A stretch of 18,851 bases of DNA from UBA6921 sp031363085 (lineage in GTDB: Bacteria; Pseudomonadota; Gammaproteobacteria; SG8-11). Position numbers and translations under genes: made by a program. The notes under the pieces are model-generated. The model ran no database searches and was not told where the DNA came from. It saw only the letters and a list, made by a program, of their open reading frames with translations. Location of the stretch: assembly GCA_031363085.1 (NCBI GenBank), contig JANLTU010000073.1, forward strand, positions 1-18,851, in the 5' to 3' direction. Of this stretch, positions 15,009 to 18,851 are shown one piece after another (the stretch's first letter is position 1; each line of letters begins with the position of its first letter).

Positions 15009-15422
15009 CTAACGCGTGTAATGTCCCTTGTTGGGAATCACATGCCGCACGCCCCCTTGGGGATTTTCGACATCACCCTGGTAGCGGGGAATGATGTGAA
15101 TATGAACATGGAAAATACTCTGCCCCGCTGCGGGCCCAACATTGACGCCAATGTTATAGCCGTCGGGATTGAACTCCTGGTCCAGCAACCTGCGCTCCTC
15201 GTTGATCAGTTCCATGCACGCGTTGATCTCTGCGGGCGTCAGATCGAAAAAGCTGGCGACGTGACGACGCGGGATGACCAACGTATGTCCCGGGCTCACG
15301 GCGTAGCTATCACGCGCGCTGTACGCGAGTTCGTTATTCAGCGAAACCCCGCGTGGATCTTTACAAAACAGGCACGGGTTATTGGGGTCACGCTTTTTTA
15401 CCGGTTGTTCTTCCGCCGTCAA
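15009..15422 (-). CDS. HIT-family (histidine triad) nucleotide hydrolase/transferase
   Basis: This is a 137-residue cytoplasmic protein. The triad HVHIH (105-109, within IFHVHIHIIPRY) carries the nucleophilic central His. CLFC (17-20) and the VIPRRHV segment (49-55) fit a zinc-containing HIT protein. HIT enzymes cleave or transfer AMP from dinucleotides, AMP-lysine or adenylyl sulfate. The longest reading frame starts at 15482, but its first residues are encoded by an extragenic repeat. I prefer TTG 15422, preceded by GAAGGG at 9 nt and giving MTAEEQPVKK. A weak hairpin (GTCAGT/ACTGAC, 14971-14995) with a short T-run follows. Other minus-strand genes in the block include aprA, so a link to APS is possible but unproven. 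Confidence 0.88.
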   Translation of the reverse strand: MTAEEQPVKKRDPNNPCLFCKDPRGVSLNNELAYSARDSYAVSPGHTLVIPRRHVASFFDLTPAEINACMELINEERRLLDQEFNPDGYNIGVNVGPAAGQSIFHVHIHIIPRYQGDVENPQGGVRHVIPNKGHYTR

Positions 15423-15467
15423 ACTTAAATACCCTTCGTCTAATGAACCTCGGAATAATTCGTTTCC

Positions 15468-15535
15468 GTCATTCCCGCGCATGCGGGAATCCAGCTTTTT
15501 TCAAGGCTCTGGATCCCCGCCTTCGCGGGGATGAC
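15468..15535. repeat. dRS3/REP-like inverted repeat pair (ATTCCCGCG...CGCGGGGAT)
   Basis: Two 27-nt units face each other: 15468-15494 (GTCATTCCCGCGCATGCGGG...) and 15509-15535 (...CCTTCGCGGGGATGAC). Each is itself a small hairpin, and together they form a larger imperfect palindrome with a 14-nt spacer. This type of GTCATTCCCGCG/CGCGGGAATCCAG unit is a common dispersed extragenic repeat in Beta- and Gammaproteobacteria (dRS3 in Neisseria is related). It lies between the TPR and HIT genes. Confidence 0.85.
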
Positions 15536-15556
15536 GAGCTTCCTAATTGTTGAGCG

Positions 15557-16579
15557 CTAACCGCTGATGCTCGCGCGCTTTGCCTTTTTGATTTGATCCT
15601 CGCAATGCTTTAAACAAAGCGGTTGAAGAGCATGCGGAAAACATTCGATGATCAATTCGAACTCATCAGCCGCTTCGTCGGCGAGTGTCGTGTCTTTCGT
15701 TAACTCAGCCAGCACACTTCGTGCGGTAGACCTGTTTACCCGACATAGAACCGCGAGATGAATGGGGAGTTGCTGCTCCAGGCAGACTGTCAACGCGGTC
15801 TCGTAAGATCTTATTGCCTCTTCCAGGCGATCCGGGTTTTCTTCTGATTCACCCAAATGATGCAGCACCGCACCACAATTATTGTGAGCAGCGGCTAACT
15901 CGAAAGGGTAATGATCTGCATCGAGCACGGCCAGTGCATTTTTATAGGCAACGACGGATTTTTGAAACGTACGATTACCTTTCAGCAGCTTACCGTGCGC
16001 ATGGAAGGTCGCGCCCAGTTGATGCATGGCCGTTGACCATTGCTCCGGCGTCTCTTTACGAGACCATACCAGCAACGCATGGGTATAAACATCAATGGCT
16101 GTTTTCAATAACTTCGCGCTCTCCAGTTGCCGGCCCAAGGCCTGGTGGGCGGTAGCCAGGTTGTATTGTGTTGCCGCCCAGTCGAGGGGCGATGTTTCCT
16201 GGCCGAACACTTCCAACGCCGTGTTAAAACACTGTATGGCCTTTTCATACAACTCAACATCTCGTTGCTGTTGCCCCTGAGCCGCGAAAATGTTTCCCAG
16301 ACTGTTCTGAGTCTCGGCCCAGGCGGATGGCTCCTGGTGGCGATAATCATCGGTCAGCGAAGCTTCAAGTGCCTCACGCACACTGGCAAGAATATTGGCG
16401 CTGAAATGGTGCTGTTCATAGTTCCCCCGCGTATGCAGAAAATTATCCGCCACGGTGATCTTGGTATCCGGCGTAGCCGCTTGCGCCCAAGCATCGCCCA
16501 GCCTGCCGATGGAATTCGCCAAGGCAAGTTCCAGGGCCTTGTTGCGCAGGTAAAAATTGTAAGTATGAGAGAAGTTCAT
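15557..16579 (-). CDS. TPR-repeat protein (long-repeat, NB-ARC-associated style)
   Basis: This is a 340-residue soluble protein. From about residue 85 it has long TPR units of roughly 45-50 residues, each starting near P-x-x-WA-x-T/A-x-x-x-L-G and ending in a Y-x-x-AL helix: AWAETQNSLGN, DWAATQYNLAT, QWSTAMHQLGA and ELAAAHNNCGA. The N-terminus (1-80) is helical and contains HTYNFYLRNKALELALANS. No signal peptide is present. The ATG at 16579 abuts the TAA of the slyD-like gene with zero spacing, so the two are translationally coupled and may act together. The function is unknown; such repeats usually bind proteins. The last four Cys (about 288-327) are not in an obvious metal motif. Confidence 0.8.
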   Translation of the reverse strand: MNFSHTYNFYLRNKALELALANSIGRLGDAWAQAATPDTKITVADNFLHTRGNYEQHHFSANILASVREALEASLTDDYRHQEPSAWAETQNSLGNIFAAQGQQQRDVELYEKAIQCFNTALEVFGQETSPLDWAATQYNLATAHQALGRQLESAKLLKTAIDVYTHALLVWSRKETPEQWSTAMHQLGATFHAHGKLLKGNRTFQKSVVAYKNALAVLDADHYPFELAAAHNNCGAVLHHLGESEENPDRLEEAIRSYETALTVCLEQQLPIHLAVLCRVNRSTARSVLAELTKDTTLADEAADEFELIIECFPHALQPLCLKHCEDQIKKAKRASISG

Positions 16580-17086
16580 TTATGCGCGACTAAGAATGTC
16601 ATTGATGTCAGGGTCGGCGCCAACCGCTCCGCCAAGTTCGATTTCTTCATCGGTCGCATCACGTATCGTCAAGACTTCCAACCTGAATATGACTTCTCTG
16701 CCACACAATGGATTATTTCCATCGACAGTTAATGTTTTGTCATCGAGCCGGGTCACGATAAAGTTTCTGGGCTCACCATTTTCATTTTCCATGGTGATGG
16801 TCATACCAATTTCCCGAAATTCCTCTGGGACGTTTTCAATATGATCAGTAAACACCAGTGCTTCGTCTCTCTCGCCATACAGCAGCCGGGTGTCCACCGG
16901 CACTTCGATGACATCGCCCACTTTTTTGCCATCCAGTTCTTTGGTCACCTGTTCAGACAGTACATCGTTCACGCCATGGACGTATCCCAGCGGATAATTA
17001 ATGGTAAGCAGCACGCCACCGGTCTTTTGATCGATGACCTTGTAATTCAATTCAACAAATTTTTCGTTTTGTATCGTATCTGACAT
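16580..17086 (-). CDS. FKBP-type peptidyl-prolyl isomerase, SlyD-like
   Basis: This is a 168-residue cytoplasmic chaperone/PPIase. The FKBP domain begins with FVELNYKVIDQKTGGVL (10-26) and contains PLGYVHGVNDV (32-42) and LDGKKVGDVIEVPV (51-64), the SlyD LDGK-x-x-GD motif. A flap/IF chaperone insert follows (about 70-130). The FKBP C-terminus is GNNPLCGREVIF-x-x-EVLTIRDAT, matching SlyD GNHPLAG-type strands. The His/Cys-rich metal-binding tail of E. coli SlyD is missing, so it is the short form. It starts 23 nt after the 116-residue gene and ends directly against the TPR gene. A role in folding a nearby redox or sulfur protein is plausible but not shown. Confidence 0.9.
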   Translation of the reverse strand: MSDTIQNEKFVELNYKVIDQKTGGVLLTINYPLGYVHGVNDVLSEQVTKELDGKKVGDVIEVPVDTRLLYGERDEALVFTDHIENVPEEFREIGMTITMENENGEPRNFIVTRLDDKTLTVDGNNPLCGREVIFRLEVLTIRDATDEEIELGGAVGADPDINDILSRA

Positions 17087-17109
17087 GACTAGGTATCGAT
17101 AAAGCCGTC

Positions 17110-17460
17110 TTAGAACAGCGTGGCACCGAAGATTTTAACCTCGTCCTTTTCGTAACCCAGCACCAGTCTGCCCAGCCATTCACCTTTATCCTTGGCGTTA
17201 GTCTGTTTGTAGAGCACCGTGACATATTCACCACGGCGGATAATGCCGAGATATTGGTAATCCGTTGACAGGTTTTTCGCCAGATCGCTTCGGGCAAACT
17301 GCTTGCCCATCTCGATTTCATTGGCGCCCATTTTCATCGGCGTTGAGAAATGCCGGGTAAACGCACCATAGTTTTTCTCATTCGAATATTTTACGAGATC
17401 AGCCCACATGGGATTTGCCAGCGCTAAAATCTCTTCATCTGTTTTTTCAATAATATTCAT
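17110..17460 (-). CDS. Hypothetical protein, possibly NTF2-like (unrecognised)
   Basis: This is a 116-residue protein of mixed alpha/beta composition with no signal peptide. Helices at the N-terminus (IEKTDEEILALANPMWADLV and YSNEKNYGAFTRHF) are followed by a run of beta strands (YQYLGIIRRGEYVTVLYKQT, WLGRLVLGYEKDEVKIFGAT). A helix-helix-then-sheet order with a cone-like strand set suggests an NTF2/SnoaL-like fold, but this is only by eye. It is the first gene downstream of aprA, separated by a terminator, and is followed closely by the slyD-like gene. The ribosome site is weak. I do not recognise a specific family. Confidence 0.75.
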   Translation of the reverse strand: MNIIEKTDEEILALANPMWADLVKYSNEKNYGAFTRHFSTPMKMGANEIEMGKQFARSDLAKNLSTDYQYLGIIRRGEYVTVLYKQTNAKDKGEWLGRLVLGYEKDEVKIFGATLF

Positions 17461-17498
17461 CGTTACCCATCGACATCCGTCGGCAAACTACAAATCAT

Positions 17499-17530
17499 AA
17501 AAAAGGCCAACACCAAAAAAATGTTGGCCT
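17499..17530 (-). terminator. Rho-independent terminator of aprA
   Basis: On the minus strand AGGCCAACA (17530-17522) pairs with TGTTGGCCT (17512-17504) across a T/G-rich loop, followed by a T-run (17503-17499). It lies 59 nt after the aprA stop. The AGGCCAACA arm is repeated right after the aprA stop codon (17589-17581), giving an alternative pairing partner. Confidence 0.9.
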
Positions 17531-17588
17531 ATTCTTACGCCAATCAAGTTTTCATGACTTGTAGGATCAAGCCCTTATTCTGTTGGCC

Positions 17589-18851
17589 TTATTGTTCACT
17601 GACCAAATGGTAAAGTGGCGCTTTTTCCATCGTGTATTCACCTGTTTTGCGATCACGATGAGAAACCGTCAGTACGTGCCAATTTTTATCATCCAGTTTC
17701 ATCGCGTCACCACGGTAGTAGTAACCCGGCCAGCGCGTTTCCTTGCGGAATAAAGTATGTTGGAACACACTTTCAGAAGTACGCATACGGTGATGTAATT
17801 CCCATGCACGCAACAGCTCGTGGATATCTGATGCCGCAATCTTCTCCATATCTTCCTCAAGCGTTTTAATTTTCTTGAGACCAATATTGAGAAGTTTTTC
17901 GTTGGTCATGTAGTTGACACCAAACCCGCCACAATACTCATCCATCAGTTTCTGCAAACGATCCAGACCCTGTCTCGGATTGATGAAGTTTGGATTGACT
18001 GACCCGGCCACGACTTCATTGCTGTACACCCGGTAGGTCTCCATCGGCTTGTAGATCTTCTCTTTCAGCTTGGCAATCTGCTCATCAGAAACGCGAATGC
18101 CTTCGCCCTTACCGTCATCGATATACTTGCAGGCGGCCTTGGCGGCCAAACGGCCTTCGGTGAATGAGCCTGACGAGAACGCGTGCGGCGTACCACCGAC
18201 CGCATCACCCGCACCAAACAGGCCTTCAACCGTAGTCATACGGTTGTAACCCCAGTAGTAAGCCGGAGGGGAAACATCTTCCGGACCTGAGCACCATGCA
18301 CCACAACCCGTGGCATGCGAACCCATGACGTAGGGCTCAGACGTCGTTAATTCTGGGTTTTCGTATTTCGGATCCACGTCCGTGGCTGCCCACAGCACCG
18401 CTTGACCCACGGTCATGCCTAAGAAGTTGTGCCAGCCAATTTCTTCAAGATGAGGATCCTGGAAGGCTTCCATGGTCACCATGTGAATGGGGCCGCGACC
18501 GGCATTCACTTCAGAGATAAAGGCATGGTTACGTAAACAGGTCGGTATGGGTTTATGGGACAAGTGCTGTCCTTCCGTATCCAGGTATTCTTTACCGACC
18601 ATTTCCGTCAGGCCCGGGAACCACTTGGACTCATACTCTTCGCCCAAGCCATTTTGGGTATAAGTCTTGAGATGCAGGAAGTAGGCACCGACCGGGCCGT
18701 AACCATCCTTGAAGCGAGCCAGCACAATTCGGTTTTCCATCTGCGTCATCTTCGCGCCTGCTTCGATCATCAGGCCATACGCCGATCCCGAGGACCACGG
18801 TGCGTACCAGACGCGACCCGCGCCTTCACCGACGGAACGCGGCTTGAAAAT
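17589..18851 (-). CDS. aprA: Adenylylsulfate reductase subunit alpha (AprA), 5' partial
   Basis: AprA is the FAD subunit of adenosine-5'-phosphosulfate reductase. In sulfur oxidisers it runs in reverse, oxidising sulfite with AMP to APS, with electrons leaving through AprB. 420 residues are present and the frame is open to the window edge at 18851, so the N-terminal third (including the Rossmann FAD entry) lies outside. Recognisable segments are KPRSVGEGAGRVWY at the edge, GAKMTQMENRIV, NHAFISEVNAGRGPIHM, GCGAWCSGPED, GLFGAGDAVGGTPHAFSSGS, ELHHRMRTSESVFQH and the C-terminal RWPGYYYRGD...YTMEKAPLYHL. The stop is TAA at 17589-17591. Its partner aprB should lie upstream, beyond the right edge. 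Confidence 0.96.
   Translation of the reverse strand: MFKPRSVGEGAGRVWYAPWSSGSAYGLMIEAGAKMTQMENRIVLARFKDGYGPVGAYFLHLKTYTQNGLGEEYESKWFPGLTEMVGKEYLDTEGQHLSHKPIPTCLRNHAFISEVNAGRGPIHMVTMEAFQDPHLEEIGWHNFLGMTVGQAVLWAATDVDPKYENPELTTSEPYVMGSHATGCGAWCSGPEDVSPPAYYWGYNRMTTVEGLFGAGDAVGGTPHAFSSGSFTEGRLAAKAACKYIDDGKGEGIRVSDEQIAKLKEKIYKPMETYRVYSNEVVAGSVNPNFINPRQGLDRLQKLMDEYCGGFGVNYMTNEKLLNIGLKKIKTLEEDMEKIAASDIHELLRAWELHHRMRTSESVFQHTLFRKETRWPGYYYRGDAMKLDDKNWHVLTVSHRDRKTGEYTMEKAPLYHLVSEQ

Noticed and set aside
14940..15428. 162-codon plus-strand ORF
   Set aside because: It is the antisense shadow of the HIT gene, whose triad motif and CxxC are in the minus-strand frame.

Overview
The window looks like chromosomal DNA from a chemolithotrophic, sulfur-oxidising proteobacterium. 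Most likely it is a betaproteobacterium (Nitrosomonadales-like), though a gammaproteobacterial sulfur oxidiser cannot be excluded. The right edge carries the 3' two-thirds of aprA (adenylylsulfate reductase alpha subunit), and the left part carries a PEP-CTERM protein with the TPR lipoprotein PrsT. Those two traits together point to matrix-forming, Gram-negative sulfur oxidisers. The assignment is an inference from gene content; no rRNA or taxonomic marker is present.

Layout from left to right. (1) 11-97: tRNA-Leu(CAA), then a long perfect-looking palindromic element (140-246) and an intrinsic terminator. (2) 507-1491: a textbook sigma-54 promoter driving a secreted PEP-CTERM protein, closed by a strong terminator. 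(3) 1519-5801, minus strand: nfeD-like and SPFH/stomatin genes (a ybbJ-qmcA-type pair), then prsT, convergent with the PEP-CTERM gene. (4) 6034-8300, plus strand: pgi and a secreted DsrE-family protein. (5) 8449-9000, minus: a YfcE-type metallophosphoesterase. (6) 9154-13760, minus: a compact, tightly coupled poly-N-acetylglucosamine (PNAG) operon, pgaA-pgaB-pgaCD. (7) 14123-14539, plus: a DUF4279 protein. (8) 14763-18851, minus: a 53-residue lysine-rich protein, a HIT-family protein, a TPR protein, a SlyD-like prolyl isomerase, an unrecognised 116-residue protein, and aprA, which runs off the right edge.

The most interesting part is the extracellular-matrix gene set. The Pga operon differs from the E. 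coli type in four ways. PgaC and PgaD are fused into one 591-residue protein. PgaB has no lipobox and a shortened C-terminal half that seems to lack the glycoside-hydrolase acid motif. PgaA has only about three TPRs before its barrel. The pgaA reading frame contains a (GC)7 tract. About 5 kb away are a sigma-54-controlled PEP-CTERM protein and PrsT, parts of the exosortase/EPS system. A plausible model is that PNAG-like polysaccharide and exosortase-anchored protein both contribute to the same matrix. Pgi provides fructose-6-phosphate, the precursor of UDP-GlcNAc. The exosortase and PrsK/PrsR are not in this window.

The aprA side is the energy-metabolism part. A HIT protein lies in the same strand block; some HIT proteins act on adenylyl sulfate (APS), so its link to the Apr pathway is worth testing. 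All assignments come from reading the sequence by eye; no database search was run.
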